A stretch of DNA of 64,000 nucleotides, taken from contig NZ_CP115757.1 in the NCBI RefSeq assembly GCF_027912675.1, positions 3,066,501-3,130,500 on the forward strand, read 5' to 3'. Position 1 is the stretch's first letter. Each line of letters starts with the position of its first letter. The notes under the pieces are model-generated. The model had not been told where the DNA came from. It ran no database searches and saw nothing but the letters and a program-made list of their open reading frames with translations. Of this stretch, positions 1 to 8,715 are shown one piece after another. The stretch is from Paracoccus sp. SCSIO 75233. GTDB lineage: Bacteria > Pseudomonadota > Alphaproteobacteria > Rhodobacterales > Rhodobacteraceae. The position numbers and the translations under genes are program-made.

Positions 1-2
1 TC

Positions 3-1289
3 GGCAAACCGCAGCCGCAGGTCGGGCTGACCACCTTCCGCCCGCCCTACACGCCAACGACATTCGGGGCTTTCGCAGGCTATCATCGCGGCGATCATTT
101 CGAGGTCACCCGCAAGACCCAGATCGACCCCTGGGCCGAGGCGCATGGCGCAGTGTTCGAGAATGTCGGCCAATGGAGGCGTGCGCGATACTTCCCGCAT
201 GCGGGCGAAAGTATGGACGACGCCGTCCGCCGCGAATGCGCCGCGACGCGGGACGGGGTGGGAATGTTCGACGCCTCGACCCTCGGCAAGATCGAGGTGG
301 TCGGCCCTGACGCGGTCGAGTTCATGAACCGGATGTATACCAACCCCTGGACGAAGCTCGCCCCCGGTCGCTGCCGCTATGGGCTGCTTCTGGGCGATGA
401 CGGGTTCATTCGCGATGACGGGGTGATCGGGTGGCTGTCGCGGGACCGCTTCCACGTCACCACCACAACCGGCGCGGCGGCGCGGGTGCTGAACATGATG
501 GAGGATTATCTCCAGACCGAATGGCCGGATCTGAATGTCTGGCTGACATCGACCACGGAGCAATTCTCGACCATTGCGCTGAACGGTCCGCGCGCCGCCG
601 CCCTTCTGCAACCCTTCGTTGAAGGTGTGATGCTGACCGACGATGCCTTCCCGCATATGTCCTGCGCTGAATGCGTGGTCGCCGGACTGCCCGCGCGGCT
701 TTTCAGGCTCAGCTTCACCGGCGAGGTGGGGTTCGAGATCAACGTCGCCGCGCCGTATGGGCTGCAGCTTTGGGAGACGCTGTGGCAGGCCGGGCAGGAT
801 CACGGCATCTGCGCATACGGCACCGAGGCCATGCATGTGCTTCGGGCCGAGAAAGGCTATATCATCGTCGGGCAGGACACCGATGGCACGGTCACGCCTT
901 ACGATGCCGGGATGGGCTGGGCCGTGGGCAAGAAGAAGGCGGATTTTGTCGGCATGCGCGGCCTCATGCGCCCCGATCTGGTGGCCGAGGGGCGCAAGCA
1001 GCTTGTCGGGCTTCTGACCGAGGATCGCAGCAAGCTGGAGGAGGGTGCGCAGATCGTCTTCGACCCCGATCAGCTGGTGCCGATGAAAATGGTCGGTCAC
1101 GTCACCTCCTCCTACGATCAGGGAACGACCGGGCGACCCATAGCGCTGGCGCTGATTGAGGGCGGGCAGGGCCGGATGGGTGATACGGTTTATATCCCGA
1201 TGCCTGACCGGGTGATCGCTGCGAAGATTGTGCCAGCGGCATTCTACGATCCCGACAACGCGCGCCTGAAAATTCGGGTTGAGGGCTGA
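3..1289 (+). CDS. soxA: Sarcosine oxidase alpha subunit, C-terminal part (5' end outside window)
   Basis: The frame is open from the first bases of the window, so the gene starts upstream; 428 residues are visible. The visible part opens with VGLTTFRPPYTPTTFGAFAG, a typical stretch linking the dehydrogenase half of the alpha subunit to its C-terminal aminomethyltransferase-like (GCV_T) domain, which fills the rest. In this family the heterotetrameric enzyme oxidatively demethylates sarcosine to glycine in the cytoplasm, and the C-terminal domain passes the one-carbon unit to tetrahydrofolate or releases formaldehyde. The stop lies two bases before the soxG start, so the two are co-transcribed. 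Residues of the flavin site are outside the window and cannot be checked. Confidence 0.93.
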   Translation, partial: GKPQPQVGLTTFRPPYTPTTFGAFAGYHRGDHFEVTRKTQIDPWAEAHGAVFENVGQWRRARYFPHAGESMDDAVRRECAATRDGVGMFDASTLGKIEVVGPDAVEFMNRMYTNPWTKLAPGRCRYGLLLGDDGFIRDDGVIGWLSRDRFHVTTTTGAAARVLNMMEDYLQTEWPDLNVWLTSTTEQFSTIALNGPRAAALLQPFVEGVMLTDDAFPHMSCAECVVAGLPARLFRLSFTGEVGFEINVAAPYGLQLWETLWQAGQDHGICAYGTEAMHVLRAEKGYIIVGQDTDGTVTPYDAGMGWAVGKKKADFVGMRGLMRPDLVAEGRKQLVGLLTEDRSKLEEGAQIVFDPDQLVPMKMVGHVTSSYDQGTTGRPIALALIEGGQGRMGDTVYIPMPDRVIAAKIVPAAFYDPDNARLKIRVEG

Positions 1290-1291
1290 AC

Positions 1292-1882
1292 ATGGCGAAA
1301 CATCTTTCTGCGCTGCACCCGGAGATACTGGCTGACACGGATCTGCTGCGCGTCGAGATGCTCGGCCCGCATGGCCGCGTTTCGCTCCGGGCGCGCGGCG
1401 ATCTCTTGGCCTTTGACGCCCCGCTTGGCCTGTCGCTGCCGCGCCGCATCGGGCAGCGGGCCAGCCGTGAGGGGATGGAGGCGCTGCAACTCGGTCCCGA
1501 TGAATGGGTGCTTGTGCTGCATGTCGATGAGGTCGGCGCACTGCTGGAGCGGCTGGCGGCGATTTATGGTGGTCATCCTCATAGCGCGGTCGATCTGTCG
1601 GGCCGCGAGATCACTTTCCGCGTTGAAGGGCCGGGTGCTGCCGGGCTGCTGTCGATCGGCTGCCCGCGCGACATCGCATCTATCCCGGAGGGTGAAGCGC
1701 GGCGGACCGTGTTTGATGGCGTGACCGTTATCCTGTGGCACGACGCAGCGGATCGCTTTCGCATGGATGTCTGGAATAGTTTCGCGCCCCATGTCGCCCA
1801 GCTATTGGCGACCGGTAGCCGTGAGCTTGCGGCGGAGGCTGAAATATCAGCGAACCAGACCGGCGAATCCCATCTGAATTAA
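1292..1882 (+). CDS. soxG: Sarcosine oxidase gamma subunit
   Basis: A 196-residue protein starting with ATG two bases after soxA, the usual last gene of soxBDAG operons. Length and the GCV_T-like fold pattern (for example EALQLGPDEWVL and AVDLSGREITFRVEGPGA) fit the SoxG family, which completes the heterotetramer; its own catalytic role is not defined. The identification rests on similarity pattern plus the invariant position behind soxA. The operon ends here: the next 319 bases hold the nar control region. Confidence 0.9.
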   Translation: MAKHLSALHPEILADTDLLRVEMLGPHGRVSLRARGDLLAFDAPLGLSLPRRIGQRASREGMEALQLGPDEWVLVLHVDEVGALLERLAAIYGGHPHSAVDLSGREITFRVEGPGAAGLLSIGCPRDIASIPEGEARRTVFDGVTVILWHDAADRFRMDVWNSFAPHVAQLLATGSRELAAEAEISANQTGESHLN

Positions 1883-2201
1883 CGGGACGCCTCAGGGACG
1901 AGGGCGGTCGCAGGGTGCTGTGCAGAATTGTCGCAGCGAGCGTGGTTTCTCTTCCTTTGGAGTCCGCTATCAGGGTATGAAATTTTAATAACAAGATGAA
2001 AAATCATCCATAATTATTAACGTATTAGGTTGAATTTTCCTAACCTATAAAACCTGATTTGTAAGGGCATGTTTTGCCTTTGGGACCGACAGTGGCGGCC
2101 TTCGATTGAGTTTGGTCAAGGCTTCCGCTGGCGGATCATGGTCTTTGACGCGCAAGTCCGCAGACATGTCGTTTCTGCGGAAGTCGTATCGAGGTGTCTC
2201 C
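1883..2201 (+). promoter_or_regulatory. Gene-free control region in front of narK
   Basis: No protein gene is seen between soxG and narK. The middle (about 1980-2060) is A+T-rich and contains the dyad TTAGG-N9-CCTAA at 2025-2043, overlapping a degenerate FNR-like half site TTGA at 2030-2033. A full FNR-type box follows at 2106-2119 (separate entry). If that box acts as a class II site centred at -41.5, transcription would start near 2154, leaving a leader of about 48 bases before the narK ATG at 2202. The start-site estimate is inference. Confidence 0.55.
2106..2119 (+). promoter_or_regulatory. FNR/Crp-family (FNR, NarR or NNR type) binding site
   Basis: The sequence TTGAGTTTGGTCAA matches the dyad TTGA-N6-TCAA recognised by FNR-type regulators; both half sites are perfect. 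It is the only complete copy noticed upstream of the nitrate operon and lies 82 bases before the narK ATG. In Paracoccus-like organisms nar expression depends on FNR-family proteins (FnrP, and NarR for nitrate), so this box probably gives anaerobic control of the whole narKGHJI unit. Which regulator binds cannot be read from the sequence. Confidence 0.8.
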
Positions 2202-4919
2202 ATGAGCAATACATCTTATCCCGACCAAACCGAGCAGAACCGGGCGCTATGGCTCAGCACTTTCGCATTTACACTGTGCTTTGCCGTCTGGACGATTTTC
2301 TCGATCATCGGGCTTGAGATCAAAGACCAGCTTGGCCTGTCAGAATTCCAGTATGGCCTGCTGATCGCCACGCCGATCTTGACCGGGTCGCTGTCGCGGC
2401 TGATCCTCGGCGTCTGGACGGAGCGTTATGGTGGCAGGCTGGTCTTCTCGCTGCAGATGCTGCTGACCGGCGCTGCGACGGCGGCGCTGATCTGGGCCGA
2501 CAGCTATACGACCTTCCTGATCGCGGCGCTTGGCGTCGGGCTTGCAGGCGGGTCATTCATCATTGGCGTCGCCTATGTCTCGAAATGGTTTCCGCCAGAA
2601 AAACAGGGCACAGCGCTCGGTATTTTCGGGATGGGTAACGTGGGTGCAGCGGTTACCAAATTCCTCGCTCCCTTCGTTCTGGTGGCCTGGGGCTGGCAGA
2701 GCGTTGCGCTGATCTGGGCCGCCGCCATCGCGCTGATGGGCGTGGTCTTCTTCATCGTTGCCCGCGACGACCCGGATTTCCGCGAACGTCGCGAAAAGGG
2801 CATTCCCGCCCCGACCCTCGCAGAGCAGTTTGCGCCGCTGAAGAACCTTCAGGTCTGGCGCTTCGCCTTGTATTACTTCTTCGTCTTCGGCGGCTTTGTC
2901 GCATTGGCGCTTTGGCTGCCGCACTACCTGACGGATGTGTACGCTGCTGATGTGCGTGTGGCCGGCATGTGTGCGGCTGCCTTCAGCCTCGCTGCCAGCG
3001 TGTTCCGCGCCTATGGCGGCGTGCTGTCGGATCGCTTCGGCGCGCGGACGGTGATGTACTGGACCTTCGGGTTTTCGGCGGTGCTGCTGTTCATGCTGTC
3101 CTATCCGCCGACCGACTATGTGATCCGCGGCAAGGACGGCCCGATCACCTTCTCGACCGAGATGGGCATGGTGCCTTTTGTCATCACGCTCTTCGTGCTG
3201 GGCTTCTTCATGAGCCTTGGCAAGGCGGCGGTCTATAAACATATCCCGGTCTATTATCCCAAGCATGTCGGCGCCGTCGGCGGTCTTGTGGGGATGATCG
3301 GCGGGCTTGGCGGCTTTATCCTGCCGATCATCTTCGGGGCGCTGCTGGACCTGACGGGGATCTATACCTCCTGCTTCGTCCTGCTGTTCCTGATCGTCAT
3401 CGTGTCGATGGCTTGGATGCATCTGTCGATCCGCAATATGGAGCGCAAGGCGCATGGCGAGGTGCTGGACAAGCTGCCCAGCTTCCCCGAACTGGCCGAA
3501 GTCCACGACCCGGAACGGACCGTCATGCCGCGAGTTCTGGACGACTGGCGTCCGGAGGATCCGTCATTCTGGGCGGATAAGGGCCGCAAGGTCGCACAAC
3601 GGAACCTGTGGATTTCGATCCCGGCACTGCTTCTGGCCTTCTCGGTCTGGATGGTCTGGTCGGTCGTGGTCGCGCGCCTGCCCGCCATCGGGTTTGAGTT
3701 CACCACCGGGCAGCTTTTCTGGCTGGCCGCCCTTCCGGGCCTGTCGGGCGCGACGCTGCGCATCTTCTACAGCTTCATGGTGCCGATCTTCGGCGGAAGG
3801 TTGTGGACGACGCTTTCGACCGCTTCGCTCCTGCTGCCTGCACTGGGCATCGGCTATGCCGTGCAGAACCCTGACACGCCCTATCTGATCTTCCTGACAC
3901 TTGCGCTGCTCTGCGGCTTCGGCGGCGGTAACTTCGCCTCGTCGATGGCCAATATCGCCTTCTTCTTCCCGAAAGCGGAAAAGGGCAACGCATTGGCACT
4001 GAACGCCGGGCTGGGCAATCTGGGCGTCTCGGTCATGCAGTTCCTGGTACCGATCGTCATCACCACCAGCGTCTTTGGCGCAATGGGCGGCGCGCCGCAG
4101 GAACTGACCGAAGGCGGTCAGCTGTGGATGCAGAATGCGGGCTTTATCTGGGTGCCTTTCATCCTGATCTCGACTGCTGCGGCCTGGCTTGGCATGAACG
4201 ACATTGCCGATGCGCGGGCGAGCTTCCGCGAGCAGGCGATCATCTTCTCGCGCAAGCATAACTGGCTGATGTGCATCCTCTATACCGGCACGTTCGGCAG
4301 CTTCATCGGCTACTCGGCGGGCTTCCCGCTGCTGACCAAGCTGGCCTTCCCGGAGGTGAATGCGCTGCAATTCGTCTTCCTCGGCCCGCTGGTCGGTGCC
4401 TTGAGCCGTGCTGGCACCGGCTGGGTCAGCGACCGTTTCGGCGGCGGCCGGGTCACCTTCTGGACCTTCTTCGGGATGATCCTTGCCACATTCGGTGTGA
4501 TCACGGCGCTTGGCGCGGGCAGCTTCATCGGCTTCTTCGCGGCCTTCATGGCGTTGTTCTTCCTGACCGGGGTGGGCAATGCCTCGACCTTCCAGATGAT
4601 CCCGATCATCATGTCGAAAGAGGTGCCGCGCCTGATGCCGGAACTGGAGCCGGAGGCGAAGCGTCGCCAATCCGAACGCGAAAGCGCTGCAATCATCGCC
4701 TTTACCTCGGCCATCGCAGCCTATGGCGCGTTCTTTATCCCGAAGGCCTACGGGACCTCGATCGGCATGATGGGTTCGCCCGTCGGCGCGCTCTGGGCGT
4801 TCCTGATCTTCTATGTGCTCTGCCTGCTGCTCACCTGGGTCTACTACACCCGGCGCGGCGGACTTCTCTATGACATCGAACGTGGGCAGTCGGTGCCGCC
4901 CGCGGCGCAAACCGCCTGA
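2202..4919 (+). CDS. narK: Fused NarK1-NarK2 nitrate/nitrite transporter
   Basis: Integral membrane protein of about 905 residues, twice the length of one MFS transporter. The N-terminal half carries nitrate-porter motifs GMGNVGAAVTKFLAPFV and GLVGMIGGLGGFILPIIFG; the C-terminal half repeats them as AGLGNLGVSVMQFLVPIV and FFLTGVGNASTFQM. Two 12-helix domains are joined by a hydrophilic linker. Such fusions are known next to nar in Paracoccus, where one half imports nitrate with protons and the other exchanges nitrate for nitrite. The start was set at ATG 2202, which has GAGGTG five bases upstream; an in-frame TTG at 2106 sits inside the FNR box and cannot be the start. Confidence 0.95.
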   Translation: MSNTSYPDQTEQNRALWLSTFAFTLCFAVWTIFSIIGLEIKDQLGLSEFQYGLLIATPILTGSLSRLILGVWTERYGGRLVFSLQMLLTGAATAALIWADSYTTFLIAALGVGLAGGSFIIGVAYVSKWFPPEKQGTALGIFGMGNVGAAVTKFLAPFVLVAWGWQSVALIWAAAIALMGVVFFIVARDDPDFRERREKGIPAPTLAEQFAPLKNLQVWRFALYYFFVFGGFVALALWLPHYLTDVYAADVRVAGMCAAAFSLAASVFRAYGGVLSDRFGARTVMYWTFGFSAVLLFMLSYPPTDYVIRGKDGPITFSTEMGMVPFVITLFVLGFFMSLGKAAVYKHIPVYYPKHVGAVGGLVGMIGGLGGFILPIIFGALLDLTGIYTSCFVLLFLIVIVSMAWMHLSIRNMERKAHGEVLDKLPSFPELAEVHDPERTVMPRVLDDWRPEDPSFWADKGRKVAQRNLWISIPALLLAFSVWMVWSVVVARLPAIGFEFTTGQLFWLAALPGLSGATLRIFYSFMVPIFGGRLWTTLSTASLLLPALGIGYAVQNPDTPYLIFLTLALLCGFGGGNFASSMANIAFFFPKAEKGNALALNAGLGNLGVSVMQFLVPIVITTSVFGAMGGAPQELTEGGQLWMQNAGFIWVPFILISTAAAWLGMNDIADARASFREQAIIFSRKHNWLMCILYTGTFGSFIGYSAGFPLLTKLAFPEVNALQFVFLGPLVGALSRAGTGWVSDRFGGGRVTFWTFFGMILATFGVITALGAGSFIGFFAAFMALFFLTGVGNASTFQMIPIIMSKEVPRLMPELEPEAKRRQSERESAAIIAFTSAIAAYGAFFIPKAYGTSIGMMGSPVGALWAFLIFYVLCLLLTWVYYTRRGGLLYDIERGQSVPPAAQTA

Positions 4920-4941
4920 TACCCTGAAAGGAGACAGCGAA

Positions 4942-7900
4942 ATGAGCCATCTTCTGGATCGCCTGAACTTCCTGAAAAGCAACCGCAAGGATGTGTTTTC
5001 GGATGGCCACGGCCAGACCACCACCGAAAGCCGCGATTGGGAGGACACCTATCGGTCCCGCTGGCGGCACGACAAGATCGTCCGCTCGACCCACGGGGTG
5101 AACTGCACCGGGTCCTGTTCGTGGAAGATCTATGTCAAATCTGGGATCGTGACCTGGGAAACCCAGCAGACGGATTACCCGCGCACCCGCCCCGATCTGC
5201 CCAACCACGAACCGCGTGGTTGCGCCCGGGGGGCGAGCTATAGCTGGTATCTCTATTCCGCGAACCGTGTGAAAACCCCGCTGATCCGGGGCCGCCTGAT
5301 GCGGCTGTGGCGGGAGAAGCGCCGGACCATGTCACCCATCGAGGCATGGACTGCGATCCAGAACGACTCGCAGGCGCGCGCAAGCTATACCAGCACGCGC
5401 GGCAAGGGCGGTTTTGTCCGCGCGACATGGGACGAAGCGACCGAGATTGTGGCCGCCGCCAATGCCTATACCGCCAAAACCTATGGCCCCGACCGGGTGT
5501 TCGGCTTTTCGCCCATCCCGGCGATGTCGATGATTTCTTACGCCGCCGGGACGCGCTATCTGTCGCTGCTGGGCGGCACCTGCATGTCCTTCTATGACTG
5601 GTATTGCGACCTGCCGCCGGCCAGCCCGCAGACATGGGGCGAACAGACCGATGTGCCGGAATCGGCCGATTGGTATAATGCCGGTTACCTGCTGCTCTGG
5701 GGTTCGAACGTGCCGCAGACGCGGACGCCGGACGCGCATTTCTATACCGAGGTCCGGTATAAGGGCACGAAATCGGCGGTGATCTGTCCCGATTATTCCG
5801 AGGCCGCGAAATTCGGGGATATCTGGCTGAACGCCAAGCAGGGCACCGATGCGGCGCTTGGCATGGCCTTCGGACATGTCATCCTGCGTGAATTCCATCT
5901 CGACCGGCAGGTTCCCTATTTCGAGGATTACTGCCGCCGCTATTCCGATATGCCGATGCTGGTCCGGCTGGACCGGCAGGGCGACCGGCTGGTGCCGGGT
6001 CGGCAATTGCGCGCCGCCGATCTGGCCGACGGGTTGGGTCAGAAGATCAACCCTGACTGGAAAACCATCGCCATCAACGACGATAACGGTGAGATGGTCG
6101 TGCCGAATGGCTCGGTCGGGTTCCGCTGGGGTCGCGAAGGCGAAGAGGCCGGGCGCTGGAACCTTGAGGAAAAGGCCGATGGCAAGGATGTGCAACTGCG
6201 CCTCAGCCTGCTGCTGGAAGAGGATCATGACGAGGTCGCGGCGGTCGATTTCCCCTATTTCGGCGGCGCGGCCAGCAATGGCTTTGAAAATGACGACCGG
6301 GGCGAAATTCTGACCCGCAACGTCCCCGCCCGACGCATCACGCTGGCCGACGGCAGCGAGGCGCTCGTGGCGACGGTCTTTGACCTGCTCTGCGCGAATT
6401 ACAGCCTCGACCGGGGCTTAGGCGGCGATCACGTCACCAGCGATTACGACGCCGATGTGCCCTTCACCCCCGCTTGGGCGGAACGCATCACCGGCGTTCG
6501 CCGCGACAAGATCATTCAGGTCGCCCGCGAATTCGCCGCCAATGCCGAAAAGACCAATGGCCGGTCCATGATCATCATCGGCGCGGCGATGAACCATTGG
6601 TTCCACATGGACATGAACTATCGTGCCGCCATCAATATGCTGGTCATGTGTGGCTGCGTGGGCCAATCGGGCGGCGGCTGGTCGCATTATGTCGGGCAGG
6701 AAAAACTGCGACCGCAGACCGGCTGGCTGCCGCTGGCCTTTGCGCTCGATTGGGGCCGTCCGCCGCGCCATATGAATTCGACAAGCGCGTGGTATGCCCA
6801 TACGGATCAATGGCGCTACGAAACCGTTGCCGCCAAGGAAATCCTTTCGCCCACGGCGCCCGAGGGCGATTGGGGCAAGCTCAGCCTGATCGACTATAAT
6901 ATCCGGGCGGAACGGATGGGCTGGCTGCCCTCGGCCCCGCAGTTGAAAACCAATCCGCTGCAAGTGGGCCGTGCCGCGAAAGAGGCCGGGGCTGAGGTCA
7001 AGGACTATGTCGCGCAGCAGTTGAAATCGGGCGAGCTGCAGATGTCCTGCGAAGACCCCGACGCGCCTGAAAACTGGCCCCGCAACCTGTTCGTGTGGCG
7101 GTCGAACCTGCTGGGATCGTCCGGCAAGGGGCATGAATATTTTCTGAAACACCTGCTGGGCACCGCGCACGGCGTGCAAGGCAAGGATCTGGGCGAACAG
7201 GGCGGGCAAAAGCCGGTCGAGGCCGCGTGGCACGACGCCGCCCCCGAGGGCAAGCTGGACCTGCTGGTGACCATCGATTTCCGCATGTCCACAACCGCCG
7301 TCTATGCCGACATCGTTCTGCCGACTGCCAGTTGGTATGAAAAGGACGACATGAACACCTCGGACATGCATCCTTTCATTCACCCGCTGCAAGCGGCGGT
7401 CGATCCGGCCTACGAATCCAAATCCGACTGGGAGATCTTCAAATCCATTGCGAAGAAATTCTCCGAGGTCGCGCCCGAGATTCTGGGCGTCGAAACCGAT
7501 GTCGTGCAACTGCCCTTGCAGCATGACAGCCCCGGCGAGATCGCGCAGAACGCGGTCGCCGACTGGAAGCTGGACGAATGCGATCTGATCCCCGGTGTGA
7601 CCGCGCCGAACTATATCCCGGTCGAGCGGGATTATCCCAATCTCTACAAACGGTTCACCGCGCTTGGCCCGCTGATGGAAAAGATCGGCAATGGCGGCAA
7701 GGGCATTGCATGGAACACCGAGGAAGAGGTGCATCACCTGCAGGCCCTGAACGGCACCGTGACCGAGGACGGCCCGACCAAGGGCATGGCCCGGATCGAA
7801 ACCGCGATCGACGCCGCCGAGGTCGTTCTGATGCTGGCGCCCGAAACCAATGGCGAGGTCGCGGTGAAAGCGTGGGAGTCACTCGGCAAGGCCACGGGCC

Positions 7901-8715
7901 GCGATCACAAGCATCTGGCCGAGGTCAAGGAAGACGAAAAAATCCGCTTCCGCGACATTGCCGCACAGCCGCGCAAGATCATTTCCAGCCCGACATGGTC
8001 AGGGATCGAAAGCGAGAAGGTCTGCTATAACGCCGGCTATACCAATGTGCATGAGCTGATCCCATGGCGCACCGTCACCGGACGCCAGCAGCTTTATCAG
8101 GACCATGAATGGATGCGGGCCTTTGGCGAGGGGTTCGTGACATGGCGCCCTCCGGTCGATCTGAAAACCGTGGGTACGGATGCCACGAAATCGCTAGCCA
8201 ATGGCGAAAAGCATGTGGTGCTGAACTTCCTGACGCCGCACCAGAAATGGGGCATCCACTCGACCTATTCAGACAACCTGATGATGCTGACGCTGAATCG
8301 CGGCGGCCCGGTCGTCTGGCTGTCCGAGGTCGATGCGCAGAAAGCCGGGCTGGTCGATAACGACTGGGTCGAGGTATTCAACAGCAATGGTGTCATCGCG
8401 GCCCGCGCCGTGGTCAGCCAGCGCATGAAAGAGGGCAGCCTCTTCATGTATCACGCGCAGGAAAAGATCGTGAACACGCCTGGCAGCCAGATCACCGGCC
8501 AGCGCGGCGGCATCCACAACTCGGTCACCCGGATCGTGCTGAAGCCGACCCACATGATCGGCGGCTATGCGCAGCTGTCCTACGGCTTCAACTATTACGG
8601 GACGGTTGGCTCGAACCGGGACGAATTCGTGATCGTCCGCAAGATGAACAAGGTCGACTGGCTGGATACGCCGCTGGCCAAGGAAGCAACCCCGAAAACG
8701 GAGGCAGCGGAATGA
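4942..8715 (+). CDS. narG: Respiratory nitrate reductase alpha subunit NarG
   Basis: A 1257-residue molybdopterin oxidoreductase, the expected NarG length. The N-terminal HGVNCTGSCSWKIYVKSG supplies the His/Cys ligands of the FS0 [4Fe-4S] cluster, and the block around YDWYCDLPPASP (about 5593-5630) corresponds to the region holding the Asp ligand of molybdenum in NarG. The enzyme reduces nitrate to nitrite on the cytoplasmic face of the membrane. The start ATG is preceded by AAAGGAGA. The stop overlaps the narH start (ATGA), so the two subunits are translationally coupled. No twin-arginine signal is seen, as expected for a cytoplasmic-facing Nar. Confidence 0.98.
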   Translation: MSHLLDRLNFLKSNRKDVFSDGHGQTTTESRDWEDTYRSRWRHDKIVRSTHGVNCTGSCSWKIYVKSGIVTWETQQTDYPRTRPDLPNHEPRGCARGASYSWYLYSANRVKTPLIRGRLMRLWREKRRTMSPIEAWTAIQNDSQARASYTSTRGKGGFVRATWDEATEIVAAANAYTAKTYGPDRVFGFSPIPAMSMISYAAGTRYLSLLGGTCMSFYDWYCDLPPASPQTWGEQTDVPESADWYNAGYLLLWGSNVPQTRTPDAHFYTEVRYKGTKSAVICPDYSEAAKFGDIWLNAKQGTDAALGMAFGHVILREFHLDRQVPYFEDYCRRYSDMPMLVRLDRQGDRLVPGRQLRAADLADGLGQKINPDWKTIAINDDNGEMVVPNGSVGFRWGREGEEAGRWNLEEKADGKDVQLRLSLLLEEDHDEVAAVDFPYFGGAASNGFENDDRGEILTRNVPARRITLADGSEALVATVFDLLCANYSLDRGLGGDHVTSDYDADVPFTPAWAERITGVRRDKIIQVAREFAANAEKTNGRSMIIIGAAMNHWFHMDMNYRAAINMLVMCGCVGQSGGGWSHYVGQEKLRPQTGWLPLAFALDWGRPPRHMNSTSAWYAHTDQWRYETVAAKEILSPTAPEGDWGKLSLIDYNIRAERMGWLPSAPQLKTNPLQVGRAAKEAGAEVKDYVAQQLKSGELQMSCEDPDAPENWPRNLFVWRSNLLGSSGKGHEYFLKHLLGTAHGVQGKDLGEQGGQKPVEAAWHDAAPEGKLDLLVTIDFRMSTTAVYADIVLPTASWYEKDDMNTSDMHPFIHPLQAAVDPAYESKSDWEIFKSIAKKFSEVAPEILGVETDVVQLPLQHDSPGEIAQNAVADWKLDECDLIPGVTAPNYIPVERDYPNLYKRFTALGPLMEKIGNGGKGIAWNTEEEVHHLQALNGTVTEDGPTKGMARIETAIDAAEVVLMLAPETNGEVAVKAWESLGKATGRDHKHLAEVKEDEKIRFRDIAAQPRKIISSPTWSGIESEKVCYNAGYTNVHELIPWRTVTGRQQLYQDHEWMRAFGEGFVTWRPPVDLKTVGTDATKSLANGEKHVVLNFLTPHQKWGIHSTYSDNLMMLTLNRGGPVVWLSEVDAQKAGLVDNDWVEVFNSNGVIAARAVVSQRMKEGSLFMYHAQEKIVNTPGSQITGQRGGIHNSVTRIVLKPTHMIGGYAQLSYGFNYYGTVGSNRDEFVIVRKMNKVDWLDTPLAKEATPKTEAAE

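Noticed and set aside
2106-2201. N-terminal extension of NarK from TTG 2106
   Set aside because: The codon is part of a perfect FNR box; ATG 2202 has a proper ribosome-binding site and family-like N-terminus.
3564-5048. Long antisense open frame opposite narK and other long minus-strand frames in the nar operon
   Set aside because: High G+C makes long shadow frames common; the translations are Arg/His-rich with no family pattern, and the opposite strand codes for known proteins.
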